Positions 7,282-14,618 of a stretch of DNA of 35,229 nucleotides are shown in pieces. The stretch's first letter is position 1; each line of letters begins with the position of its first letter. Both the position numbers and the translations under genes were made by a program. Source of the stretch: Candidatus Omnitrophota bacterium (GTDB taxonomy: Bacteria > Omnitrophota > Gorgyraeia > Gygaellales > Profunditerraquicolaceae); NCBI GenBank assembly GCA_026387315.1, contig JAPLLY010000058.1, positions 1 through 35,229 of the forward strand, read 5' to 3'. Under the pieces are notes generated by a model. That model ran no database searches. It was not told the DNA's origin and worked only from the letters and a program-made list of their open reading frames with translations.

Positions 7282-7310
7282 TTGACTTTTACATACCATC
7301 GCGGTATTAT
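7282..7310 (+). promoter_or_regulatory. Sigma70-type promoter upstream of the pilin-like gene
   Basis: TTGACT (7282-7287), a 17-bp spacer and TATTAT (7305-7310). It would drive the small pilin-like gene at 7391 and perhaps the amrS-like gene. Confidence 0.6.
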
Positions 7311-7390
7311 TTATGTATACACAAAGCAAGGCAAGGCGGCGGAGCTTTGAGGAAATAAAGGAGAACGGTAATGGGGGTTAAAGAGGAAGG

Positions 7391-7558
7391 ATGAAAAAAG
7401 CCAGAATAGGACAGAGCACGATAGAATATGTAATTGTTTTTGCAATGGTAGCCGGGGCGATTATTATGGTGGGGGCGATGCTTAAACCAAAAGTGCAAGG
7501 TGCTTATAGTGATCTAGCTACTGCTATGCAATCTAAAGTGAAGCAGGAAATGCCATAG
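7391..7558 (+). CDS. Small class III / Flp-like pilin
   Basis: The 55-residue frame (MKKARIGQSTIEYVIVFAMV AGAIIMVGAML, split here) has the plan of very small pilins: basic leader, GQSTIEY processing region with Glu at +5-like position, then one long hydrophobic helix and a short hydrophilic tail ending KVKQEMP. Flp/Tad or class III signal peptide pilins look like this. It starts at ATG 7391 after GAGGAAGG and is preceded by its own promoter at 7282-7310. A seven-codon frame (ATG 7371) ends by overlapping this ATG and could couple translation. No prepilin peptidase or secretion ATPase is in the window. Genes for other pilins lie at 18258-20573. Confidence 0.65.
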   Translation: MKKARIGQSTIEYVIVFAMVAGAIIMVGAMLKPKVQGAYSDLATAMQSKVKQEMP

Positions 7559-7584
7559 CTGTCTACTAAGAGAGAATAAGGGTT

Positions 7585-8772
7585 ATGGATGTTCGCAAGT
7601 TTCTAATACCTAAAAAAATATTATTAACAATAATTTTTGTATCTTTTGTAATAGCCGCATTCTTTCTTTCGCGGGAATTCTCCCTTAATTTATCAGAATC
7701 TTTTGCTAAAGATAATCTTGTTCCAACAGAATTATCCCGTCAAAGCGGGATCCCGCCAGAAGCGGGAAAAGAAGCATTATATTGGCTGGACGCGGGCCAG
7801 GGTAAGGCGCGATGTTTTTTATGCCCCAGGCAATGTTTAATACCTGTCAACCAGCGCGGTTTTTGCCGGGCCAGGAAAAATATTAAAGGCAAGCTCTATT
7901 GCCTTACTTATGGCCAGCCGGTGGCCAGGCATGTTGATCCGATAGAAAAAAAGCCGTTTTTTCATGTTTATCCCGGGACAGAATCATTTTCCATCGCTAC
8001 CGCCGGATGTAATTTAAGGTGTAAGTTTTGTCAAAACTGGGAGATTTCTCAGTTAGACCCTGAATCAGTCAAGGTGGCATTTGTATCGCCTCAGGATATT
8101 GTTAAAGAAGCTAAGGAAACCGGAGCAAAGACAATCGCTTTTACTTATACTGAGCCGACGATTTTCTATGAGTACATGCTGGATATTGCTAAATTAGCCA
8201 AGCAGGAAGGCATCTCTTGCGTTATGCATTCGTCAGGTTTTATTAACGCCGAACCTCTGCGCCAACTGGCTAAATACTTAACTGCCGCCAATATTGATTT
8301 AAAAGGTTTTAACGAGAAATACTACTCTTCTTTTTGCGAAGGCAGCCTGGCCAGCGTCCTTAATTCCCTTAAAATATTAAAAGAGGAAAGAGTCTGGATA
8401 GAGATAACTAACCTTATTATTCCTACTGCCAATGATTCTGATGAAGATATTTATAATCTTTGTTTGTGGATCAAGGATAATTTAGGGCCGGATACGCCGG
8501 TACATTTTTCAAGATTCTTTCCGATGTATAAGCTATTGGATTTATCTCCTACTCCGCTGAAGACTTTAATTCGCGCAAAAGCGATTGCCCGGAAAACAGG
8601 GCTCCACTACGTGTACATAGGCAATGTCCCGGAAAACGCGGGAGAGGATACAATCTGCTTTGCCTGCAATAAGCTTTTGATTAAGCGCGCAGGTTATACT
8701 GTATTAGAGAATAATGTTATCAAGGGTAAGTGCAAATTCTGCGGTGCTAAGATTGCTGGAGTCTGGGAATAA
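7585..8772 (+). CDS. amrS: AmrS-type radical SAM enzyme with N-terminal membrane anchor
   Basis: After a membrane anchor (ILLTIIFVSFVIAAFFL, residues 13-29) comes a Cys-rich segment (CFLCPRQC...GFCRARKN), then TAGCNLRCKFCQNWEIS with the CxxxCxxC that holds the radical SAM 4Fe-4S cluster. Family segments IAFTYTEPTIFYEY, NIDLKGFNEKYY and HFSRFFPMYKL follow, and the C-terminus has a second Cys pair set (CFACNKLLI...GKCKFCGAKI) that could be a zinc ribbon. The AmmeMemoRadiSam (AMMECR1-Memo-radical SAM) partners are not in this window, and the reaction is not firmly known for the family. Codons for SRQSGIPPEAGK in the linker after the anchor are a tandem palindrome (7735-7767) inserted in frame. 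The product is 395 residues. Confidence 0.85.
   Translation: MDVRKFLIPKKILLTIIFVSFVIAAFFLSREFSLNLSESFAKDNLVPTELSRQSGIPPEAGKEALYWLDAGQGKARCFLCPRQCLIPVNQRGFCRARKNIKGKLYCLTYGQPVARHVDPIEKKPFFHVYPGTESFSIATAGCNLRCKFCQNWEISQLDPESVKVAFVSPQDIVKEAKETGAKTIAFTYTEPTIFYEYMLDIAKLAKQEGISCVMHSSGFINAEPLRQLAKYLTAANIDLKGFNEKYYSSFCEGSLASVLNSLKILKEERVWIEITNLIIPTANDSDEDIYNLCLWIKDNLGPDTPVHFSRFFPMYKLLDLSPTPLKTLIRAKAIARKTGLHYVYIGNVPENAGEDTICFACNKLLIKRAGYTVLENNVIKGKCKFCGAKIAGVWE
7735..7767. repeat. Tandem TCCCG...CGGGA hairpin pair inside amrS
   Basis: Two adjacent units, TCCCGTCAAAGCGGGA and TCCCGCCAGAAGCGGGA, are each a hairpin and meet at GGGATCCC. They add 11 codons in frame to the linker between the membrane anchor and the catalytic part. 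The same two-unit design occurs at 24203-24270. Confidence 0.65.
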
Positions 8773-8785
8773 ACGCGAAGCACGT

Positions 8786-8825
8786 AGACCTACGCGGTCT
8801 ACATATATGTAGACCGCGTAGGTCT
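8786..8825. repeat. 40-bp perfect palindrome between convergent genes
   Basis: AGACCTACGCGGTCTACATA and its exact complement meet at the centre. It lies in the 68-bp gap between the convergent amrS-like and spermidine synthase-like genes. The plus strand has no T-run directly after it, but the stem could still block or end transcription from both sides. Confidence 0.8.
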
Positions 8826-8840
8826 CCTGGATTTTTGGGA

Positions 8841-10970
8841 TTAGTGGCGCAGGTTTTTTAAGGCAAAAATCGCGTTTAAGAATATCAAGGTTAAGAGGCT
8901 GTCAGATATTCCCAGCAGTGGTATAAGCAGTATCCCGCAAGCTAGCGTTCCTAAAAATGCCCCGATTAAATCCGTGGAGTAGATAGTTATAACTATGTTT
9001 TGGTTTTTAAATTTATTTTCCAGTAGGTTCCGGGCTAAGAGCGGATAAGAGCTGCCGGTAAGGAATCCGCAGAGCAAGGCAAAAAAATAGAAGATAAATT
9101 CCGCGTAATCGGATCTGCCGATCGCTTTAAGATTGGAAAATAAAATAAAGATTGCGATCATCCAGCAGAGATAAAGATAAAAGAGCAGATTGGCGCGATC
9201 AGCCTTGATGGTGTTCGTAAGAAATATTCCGATGCTCACTCCTGCCATAAACAACGCGATGAGCAAGCCCAATTTCCAAAAGAGGGCCGCGCAAAAGAGT
9301 TGAAATAGCACAAAGATTATTGAGCTTAGGCTAATTGAGGTAAAGCCAACTGCTCCGATATTTAAGAGGCAGGAAGTTTTTCTGGACAGCCAGCTTATCA
9401 TTATGATGAGTAAGGCAGAGATTAAAAGAGATATGATTGTGATTAGCCTTATTTTTTTTAAGTCTAGGTTAAGGTTAGGATAAAACTTAGTTTGTTCTAA
9501 GATGAGATAATTGAGGAAACCCGATGGATTAAGATCGGAATTTGGCGTGATTTTTCTGTCGAGCATATTTTCCGCGTAACTGCGCAGGGAGGGAGCAAGG
9601 TAGTCTTTAAAATGGTAGATGGTGAAAAATTGAGTTTTAGGTTTTGACTTGGCAAAATTCTCAAGCAAGTATTGATCCTCAATTTTTCCCCGGTTGGACG
9701 CGATTACAATCATGGAATCGGAGGGGATGATTAATCTGGTGGAGAATACTTTATCCAGGGCGTTGATTATGCTGGAGTTGAATTTGATAAATTGAGGGCT
9801 TAAAATCTCCCGTTTGGAAGGGATAAAAAAACAGAAGATACCCTTAGGTTTTAAGCATCCGGCAATAAGCTTAAAGAAATCTTCGGTAAAATAGCGGTTT
9901 AGGGCCAGATTAGAAGGCGGCGGCATATTCATTAAGATAGCATCGTATTGTTGGTTAGTTTTCTTAAGATAAATCCGGGGGTCAGCAGTAATAAAATTAA
10001 TTTTATTTTTTAGCTCAGCTGGTACCGGCAAATTTCGGGTAAGTTTCTGGATAAGGGGATTTATCTGCAGGCAATCTAACGCGTTTAATTTATATTTGGC
10101 TATTTCTTCAATCTGCCCGGATAGGGCAGTTCCGATAAAAAGAACATTTTTATCAACCGAGGGGTCCTGCGCGGATAAGCTTATATGGATAAATTCTTCA
10201 GTTGCGGATTTGTCTTCGCTGGTGGCTAAAAGAGAGCCCCCTGAAAATAATGAAGTTAGCCCTGCTTTGCGCGCAGCAATAACCGGCCCGTAAGGTGATC
10301 CGAGATTCATCAGGATATTGGCGTTAATGAACTCTTTTTTGATAATAAAATTAAAACTTAAACATGAGATAGCCGTAATGATAATTATAAGCGCGGCGGC
10401 GGAGGCTTTTTTGTAAAGTTTTTTTATATCCGGTAATAAAATTAATGGCAATAAAGTGAAGATTAAGGGATTGGCGTAATCTTTAAAGAAAAGCGTAAAA
10501 GCTACGCCTCCTGAGAAAAAACCTACAGCTTCAAAGGCAAAAAATTTAGCGTAGGTATTTTCTGGCGAGGAATTGCCCGCAACATATTTCTGGACAATTT
10601 GCCTGAAGGCAAAGCCCAGAATAAAGGCAGTCGGGCCAATCAGGATCAGGCTTAAGCCTACGAGTTCTCCAGGGCTTGTTGCCTCGTAATATTTTAAACC
10701 GATTAATGATTTTGCTAAATGAATCAGGCAGATAGAAAGAGAAAATGAAAGCGAGGCTAAAATTGGAAGTTCTAAATCCCTGAGTTTTTTCAAGGGCTTA
10801 AGAATACTGCCTAATGAGCAAAAGATGATCCAGAGGCCGGCAGAGACGACAAAGGCCAGCTCATGCTTGGCGATGGAAAAGCTGAATTCACGCAAGACCA
10901 CCAGTTGAAATATTGAGGCAATTATTCCCAGAGGTATAAAGATAATCATGGACAATTCCTTGGTTATCAT
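8841..10970 (-). CDS. Membrane protein with spermidine synthase-like domain
   Basis: The 709-residue protein has about seven N-terminal membrane helices (from IIFIPLGIIASIFQLVVLRE to about residue 215). A soluble Rossmann methyltransferase-like domain follows (about 215-440), with NVLFIGTALSGQIEEIAKY (SAM/dcSAM-binding loop), LDCLQINPLI and YDAILMNMPPPSNLALNRY, which corresponds to the Asp-containing loop of SpeE-type enzymes. A further set of about seven helices completes it. This is the SpeE-like transmembrane fusion seen in many uncultured bacteria; substrate is unknown. An MNMPPPS in place of the usual D-x-x-D-P may mean it is not a polyamine synthase. AAGGA precedes its ATG by nine bases. 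It is divergent from the gene at 10986, with only 15 bp between start codons. Confidence 0.75.
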   Translation of the reverse strand: MITKELSMIIFIPLGIIASIFQLVVLREFSFSIAKHELAFVVSAGLWIIFCSLGSILKPLKKLRDLELPILASLSFSLSICLIHLAKSLIGLKYYEATSPGELVGLSLILIGPTAFILGFAFRQIVQKYVAGNSSPENTYAKFFAFEAVGFFSGGVAFTLFFKDYANPLIFTLLPLILLPDIKKLYKKASAAALIIIITAISCLSFNFIIKKEFINANILMNLGSPYGPVIAARKAGLTSLFSGGSLLATSEDKSATEEFIHISLSAQDPSVDKNVLFIGTALSGQIEEIAKYKLNALDCLQINPLIQKLTRNLPVPAELKNKINFITADPRIYLKKTNQQYDAILMNMPPPSNLALNRYFTEDFFKLIAGCLKPKGIFCFFIPSKREILSPQFIKFNSSIINALDKVFSTRLIIPSDSMIVIASNRGKIEDQYLLENFAKSKPKTQFFTIYHFKDYLAPSLRSYAENMLDRKITPNSDLNPSGFLNYLILEQTKFYPNLNLDLKKIRLITIISLLISALLIIMISWLSRKTSCLLNIGAVGFTSISLSSIIFVLFQLFCAALFWKLGLLIALFMAGVSIGIFLTNTIKADRANLLFYLYLCWMIAIFILFSNLKAIGRSDYAEFIFYFFALLCGFLTGSSYPLLARNLLENKFKNQNIVITIYSTDLIGAFLGTLACGILLIPLLGISDSLLTLIFLNAIFALKNLRH

Positions 10971-10985
10971 TATATTAATCCTTAG

Positions 10986-11621
10986 ATGAAAGAAAGTCTA
11001 TATTATTTATTTTTAAGCGGTTTGATTCTTGGCTCGGGCCCGTGCGTAGGTTTTTGCGCGCCGATTTTAGCGGGTTTTATTGCCGCTTATAAGCCGTCGC
11101 TAAAAAAAGCGCTCATTTCTTATTTGTCTTTCTCTTCGGCCAAGCTGGTTAGTTATATGATTCTGGGCGGATTATGCGGCATATTCTCGGGTATATTAAA
11201 AAACAATTTCTTTATCGGTTATCTTAATCTTGTAAATATAGCTTTGGGGTTTTTCGTTTTGGTTATCGGAATTTTAACGATGATATTTAAAGAACCGTTA
11301 GGCAGTAAATACTGCTGGTTTCTCTGGCGAGGAAACTTAAACAACGCGGGTATTTTAGGTTTATTAGCGGGTTTTTCCCCCTGCCTTCCGCTTTTAGGTA
11401 TTTTAAATTATATAATTATTATTTCGCGCTCGCCGCTGGAAGGATTGTTTTACGCTTTTATCTTTGGGTTGGGTACTACAATTTCTCCGGTTATTTTAAT
11501 GGTGGGGTTATCGGGTAAACTGGCCGGTGGTTTCTCGGGTAATCATAAAGTTAAGACATTAATCAGGGTTGTCTCTAGTTTAATCCTGATATATTTGGGG
11601 TTAAGAATAATTCTGAAATAA
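10986..11621 (+). CDS. TauE/SafE- or CcdA-like membrane protein with Cys-Pro motifs
   Basis: The 211-residue protein has six hydrophobic segments and two internally related halves: GSGPCVGFCAPILAGFIAAY near the N-terminus and GFSPCLPLLGILNYI in the middle. The paired GxxPC motifs are typical of the CcdA/DsbD-beta and UreH-like 'sulfite exporter TauE/SafE' annotations, which move thiol reducing power or metals across the membrane. Which of these applies cannot be told from sequence. No Shine-Dalgarno precedes the ATG, and the 15-bp divergent gap leaves no room for a normal promoter and leader. Transcription must begin inside the neighbouring reading frame or the mRNA is almost leaderless. Confidence 0.7.
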   Translation: MKESLYYLFLSGLILGSGPCVGFCAPILAGFIAAYKPSLKKALISYLSFSSAKLVSYMILGGLCGIFSGILKNNFFIGYLNLVNIALGFFVLVIGILTMIFKEPLGSKYCWFLWRGNLNNAGILGLLAGFSPCLPLLGILNYIIIISRSPLEGLFYAFIFGLGTTISPVILMVGLSGKLAGGFSGNHKVKTLIRVVSSLILIYLGLRIILK

Positions 11622-11675
11622 GGGGGACGGTTCTATTTTTTTGAATCTAATGCCAGAAAAATAGAACCGTCCCCT
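11622..11675. repeat. GGGGACGGTTCT palindromic repeat
   Basis: Inverted arms GGGGACGGTTCTATTTTT and AAAAATAGAACCGTCCCC enclose a short spacer (TTGAATCTAATGCCAG). It could act as a terminator for the gene ending at 11621. Other family members lie at 12318, 13642, 17790, 21011 and 21330. Confidence 0.85.
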
Positions 11676-11697
11676 GGTTTTAAGGTTAAAACTTTCC

Positions 11698-11726
11698 TTG
11701 ACAGGGCGATTTTTTTATGGCATATT
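11698..11726 (+). promoter_or_regulatory. Promoter of the marR-tolC-RND operon
   Basis: TTGACA (11698-11703), a 17-bp spacer and CATATT (11721-11726). Transcription would begin near 11733, just before the perfect inverted repeat at 11737-11763, and give a leader of about 90 bases. Confidence 0.6.
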
Positions 11727-11736
11727 GTTAATGGAG

Positions 11737-11763
11737 TTAATATTTAATATAGTTAAATATTAA
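11737..11763. promoter_or_regulatory. Perfect inverted repeat, likely MarR operator
   Basis: TTAATATTTAA (11737-11747), TATAG, TTAAATATTAA (11753-11763). A perfect 11-bp arm palindrome immediately downstream of the predicted start site of the marR gene is where an autorepressor of this family is expected to bind. Confidence 0.6.
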
Positions 11764-11764
11764 T

Positions 11765-11815
11765 ACACCCGGCGCTAAGCGGATTTGCGCCGGTGTTGTG
11801 TCTCTACACAAGGAG
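11765..11815 (+). promoter_or_regulatory. Structured 5' leader, copy 2
   Basis: ACACCCGGCGC (11765-11775) pairs with GCGCCGGTGT (11787-11796) with one bulged C (11768) and loop TAAGCGGATTT. TTGTGT (11796-11801) and ACACAA (11806-11811) form a second hairpin flush against the Shine-Dalgarno GGAG (11812-11815). Bulge position, loop length, loop TAAnnGGAnTT and GTGTTGT all match the leader at 6151-6210. The G71-C91 pair (11771/11791) replaces a C-G pair there. Confidence 0.55.
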
Positions 11816-11822
11816 ATTTAAT

Positions 11823-12275
11823 ATGACAGGGATTTCGATTGCTGATTTCGCGCAAAAAATGGACCAGATTATGCCTGAAATTATGAAGGGGTTTGCCCGC
11901 AGGCAGCATAATGATGTATATAAAGGCAAGATTACTTTGCCGCAGCTGCTTATCTTGGAGTTATTAAGCCGCCAGGGCGCGTCCAAAATGACAGATCTGG
12001 CTAAGTTTATGCGGGTGACTACTGCCGCTTCCACCGGGATTGTTCAGCGCCTGGTATTGTTGGGTTATGTGCAAAGGGAATACGATCCAAAGGACCGCAG
12101 GATAATTAGAATCAAGCTTAGCGCCAAAGGAACAGAACTCTTAAAAAAAATAAACCAACAGCGCGCGCAGTCAGTGACTAAGATCTTTGGCCAAATATCT
12201 GAAAACGACCGTGGAGAATATCTGCGTATACTTATGCAGGTAAAAGATATTTTGAATAAGGAAGAGAGCAAATAA
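11823..12275 (+). CDS. MarR-family transcriptional regulator
   Basis: The 150-residue protein has a typical MarR winged helix: ITLPQLLILELLSRQGASKM, TDLAKFMRVTTAASTGIVQRL (recognition helix) and the wing GYVQREYDPKDRRIIRIKLS with the conserved D-x-R-R. Dimerising helices lie at both ends. It most likely represses this operon by binding the palindrome at 11737-11763 and is released by a pump substrate. ATG 11823 is chosen over an upstream start at 11793 because the latter lies inside the folded leader; AAGGAG sits eight bases before 11823. Its TAA overlaps the tolC-like ATG. Confidence 0.88.
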   Translation: MTGISIADFAQKMDQIMPEIMKGFARRQHNDVYKGKITLPQLLILELLSRQGASKMTDLAKFMRVTTAASTGIVQRLVLLGYVQREYDPKDRRIIRIKLSAKGTELLKKINQQRAQSVTKIFGQISENDRGEYLRILMQVKDILNKEESK

Positions 12276-13612
12276 TGCAGAATCAAGGGGGTGGTTTGGA
12301 CGAAAAAAGAGAATCAAGGGGACGGTTCTATTTTTTAAATAGAACCGTCCCCTGGTTTTTATTATTTTTTAGTTTAATGATTATTACCGGGTACTCCGAA
12401 GAAATTACGCTTACCTTTAATGAAGCGGTGGCAATTGGTTTGAGGGATAATCGGGATATCCTGCTTAAAGCGCAAGATGTCCAAAAAGCCAAGTTAAAAA
12501 TTTCCGAGGCCCAAGCGGGAATTTTCCCTGCGCTTACCTATACCGGCGATTGGTTTTATACCGCCGGACTTTATACCAAAGATATAAGCCAGCACGCTTC
12601 GCAAATTAGCTTAAAACAGTATCTTTATCGAGGGGGCAGAGTCATCAACAGCATAAAATATAATGATTATAAACTCCAGGTAGCGCAATCGCTTTTAGAT
12701 AAAACAAAACTGGAAATAATTTTTGATTTTTCCCGGGCTTATTACACGCTATTACTTTCAAATTCCTTTGTCCAATTAAATAAAGCAATACTTGATAATA
12801 GCCGCCAACACCTGGATTATATCAACGCGCTTTACAAAAATGGCCAGGCCTCAGAAACCGATATTTTGCAGGCGCAGGCTTCTTTATCTAGCGTGGCGCA
12901 GGCTGATGAGGCTTCGCAGGCGCAGCAGGAGGCAGCGCGGGCTTTATTAAATAATTTGCTATCTTTGGATAAGGATGTTTTAGTTGTGCCTAATACAGAA
13001 TTTAAATTTACCCCCAAAGATATTGCTTTTGATCAGGGTTTCTTAAAGGCCATGCAAACCCGCCCGGAAATAAGGCAGTTTGAATCGCAGCTTAAAGCGG
13101 ATAAGAGCGCGATTGAGGTGGCCCGCGCGGAGGGCCGGCCGGATATTTATGCCTCCTGGAATTATTACGGGCGTTCGCACTCGGTTACCACGACTGTAAA
13201 TACCAGGAACTGGAATGATTATAATGTTGCCGGGATAACTTTATCCTGGCCGATCTTTGATGGTTGGAAGACCAAAGCTTTGGTTGAACAGGCGATTGTA
13301 GATTTAAAGCAGACGCAATTAGGTAAAACTAAGCTCCTTGGAGATATCGCTCTGGAGGTAAAAAACGCGTATTTATCTTTAAAGAACGCGATCGAACAAA
13401 TAAAAGCCAGCCAGGCAGATACCTTACTCTATAAGAATAATCTTTTGACGGCGATAGGCAGGTACTCTCAAGGGTTAGTTAGCTTATTAGATAATAATGA
13501 CGCGCAGTTAAAATACGCAGTTTCGGTTTTTAATCAAAAGCAGGCAGTTTATGATTATACCATTGCCAAGTTTAACTTTGATAAGGCCACAGGAGGTTTT
13601 AATGAAATATAA
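12275..13612 (+). CDS. tolC: TolC-family outer membrane efflux protein
   Basis: The 445-residue protein has the two-fold TolC layout: LTFNEAVAIGLRDNRDILLK (about residues 47-66) and a repeat half with KAMQTRPEIRQFESQLKADK, EVARAEGRPDIYASWNYYG and LGDIALEVKNAYLSLKNA. It would form the outer membrane channel for the RND pump encoded two genes on. The N-terminus is unusual: between the ATG and the signal-peptide core (FLLFFSLMIITGYS) lie about 28 residues, half of them (ESRGRFYFLNRTVPW) encoded by a GGGGACGGTTCT palindrome. The first ATG overlaps the marR stop and lacks a strong Shine-Dalgarno, so a later start is possible. A TTG-led start closer to the h-region cannot be excluded. Confidence 0.87.
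   Translation: MQNQGGGLDEKRESRGRFYFLNRTVPWFLLFFSLMIITGYSEEITLTFNEAVAIGLRDNRDILLKAQDVQKAKLKISEAQAGIFPALTYTGDWFYTAGLYTKDISQHASQISLKQYLYRGGRVINSIKYNDYKLQVAQSLLDKTKLEIIFDFSRAYYTLLLSNSFVQLNKAILDNSRQHLDYINALYKNGQASETDILQAQASLSSVAQADEASQAQQEAARALLNNLLSLDKDVLVVPNTEFKFTPKDIAFDQGFLKAMQTRPEIRQFESQLKADKSAIEVARAEGRPDIYASWNYYGRSHSVTTTVNTRNWNDYNVAGITLSWPIFDGWKTKALVEQAIVDLKQTQLGKTKLLGDIALEVKNAYLSLKNAIEQIKASQADTLLYKNNLLTAIGRYSQGLVSLLDNNDAQLKYAVSVFNQKQAVYDYTIAKFNFDKATGGFNEI
12318..12352. repeat. GGGGACGGTTCT palindrome inside the tolC-like gene
   Basis: GGGGACGGTTCTATTTTTT and AAATAGAACCGTCCCC form a nearly perfect hairpin. It is read in frame, placing R-F-Y-F-L-N-R-T-V-P before the signal peptide core. Confidence 0.85.
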
Positions 13613-14618
13613 GAAAATATTAACTAAAAAACAAGAAAAACTAGGGGACGGTTCTATTCTTTTTGAAACTAGGGGACGGTTCTCTTTTTTATATTATAAA
13701 AAAGAGAACCGTCCCCTTGATTCTAGTGTTAGGAAAAGTAGAACCGTCCCCGTGTTTTTAATGATGATCTGTTGCGTTTTTTTGTTAAGCGGTTGCGCTC
13801 CGGGAAAGGCTAAAGAGAAGCCTCCAGAGGCTATTCCGGTTAAAGTGGATAAGGTTAAATTGCAGGAGCTTGATGAAACTTTAGACTATTCCGGGGATAT
13901 CAAGGCTCAGGATGAAGCAGTGATTTACCCGAAAATAAGCGGAAAGATTATTGAGAAAGTAAAAGAAGACGGCGCTTTAGTTAATAAAGGAGAGGCTATT
14001 TGTTATATCGACCGCGATGAAGTCGGCCTCAAATTCCAAAAAGCTCCGGTCGAGAGCACGCTTACCGGTATTTTAGGCAGAGTCTATGTCGATATCGGCC
14101 AGAATGTTACGGCAAATACTCCTGTTGCTCTGGTAGTCAGCGCGGATAAGGTAAAGATAGAGTTGGATATTCCTGAGAAATATCTATCCAAGATTACTCT
14201 TGGCCAACAGGCCCAGATTAGCGTGGACAGCTGGGAGGAGGAGAAATTTACAGGCAGTGTAACCAAGATCAGCCCGGTTATTGATCTGTCTACGCGCACA
14301 GCCCCGGTTGAGATTACGGCGGCGAATAAGGAGTATCGTTTAAAATCCGGGATGTTTGCTAAAGTGCGGCTGGTGATCGAAGCCAGAAATAATGTGCCGG
14401 TAATATTAAGGGAAGCGATTATGGGCCATGATCCGGATAATTATGTATTTGTAGTTCAGGATAAGAAAGCGGTATTGAAAAAAATAAGCTTAGGTATCCG
14501 TCAGGGGCCGTATTTTGAGGTTCGCCAGGGTTTAAAAGACGGCGACGCCGTCGTGATTATGGGCCAACAGCTGCTTGCTGATGGCGCCAGTGTTGAGCCG
14601 GAGGCGGAAAAAGAATGA
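13602..14618 (+). CDS. RND membrane fusion lipoprotein (HlyD/AcrA family)
   Basis: The 338-residue protein has lipobox LLSGC (Cys about residue 65), then the AcrA-type layout: first strand set (VKVDKVKLQELDETLDYSGD), lipoyl half-motifs (DEAVIYPKISGKIIEKVKED and APVESTLTGILGRVYVDIGQ), beta-barrel (VKIELDIPEKYLSKITLGQQ) and membrane-proximal domain (RQGPYFEVRQGLKDGDAVVI). The alpha-hairpin is almost absent, so it is a short type. AGGAGG five bases upstream fixes ATG 13602. Odd: the basic n-region (MKYKKILTKKQEK) is separated from the hydrophobic core VFLMMICCVFLLSGC by about 40 residues translated from nested palindromic repeats (13642-13751). It overlaps tolC by 11 bases and the pump gene by four. 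Confidence 0.87.
   Translation: MKYKKILTKKQEKLGDGSILFETRGRFSFLYYKKENRPLDSSVRKSRTVPVFLMMICCVFLLSGCAPGKAKEKPPEAIPVKVDKVKLQELDETLDYSGDIKAQDEAVIYPKISGKIIEKVKEDGALVNKGEAICYIDRDEVGLKFQKAPVESTLTGILGRVYVDIGQNVTANTPVALVVSADKVKIELDIPEKYLSKITLGQQAQISVDSWEEEKFTGSVTKISPVIDLSTRTAPVEITAANKEYRLKSGMFAKVRLVIEARNNVPVILREAIMGHDPDNYVFVVQDKKAVLKKISLGIRQGPYFEVRQGLKDGDAVVIMGQQLLADGASVEPEAEKE
13642..13751. repeat. Nested GGGGACGGTTCT palindromes inside the fusion protein gene
   Basis: An outer unit (GGGGACGGTTCTATTCTTTT...GTAGAACCGTCCCC) is interrupted by an inner complete unit (13672-13716, GGGGACGGTTCTCTTTTTT and AAAAAAGAGAACCGTCCCC). The outer 3' part contains CTAGTGTTAGGAAAA, also found at 17830-17845. The entire block stays in frame. 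Confidence 0.85.

Noticed and set aside
7307-7498. 63-codon minus-strand ORF over the pilin-like gene
   Set aside because: The plus-strand 55-codon frame has a promoter, start context and a pilin pattern; the minus frame has none.
11796-11811. TTGTGTCTCTACACAA as the MarR operator
   Set aside because: It lies well inside the transcript and matches the leader at 6190-6205, which precedes a non-marR gene; the palindrome at 11737-11763 is better placed.
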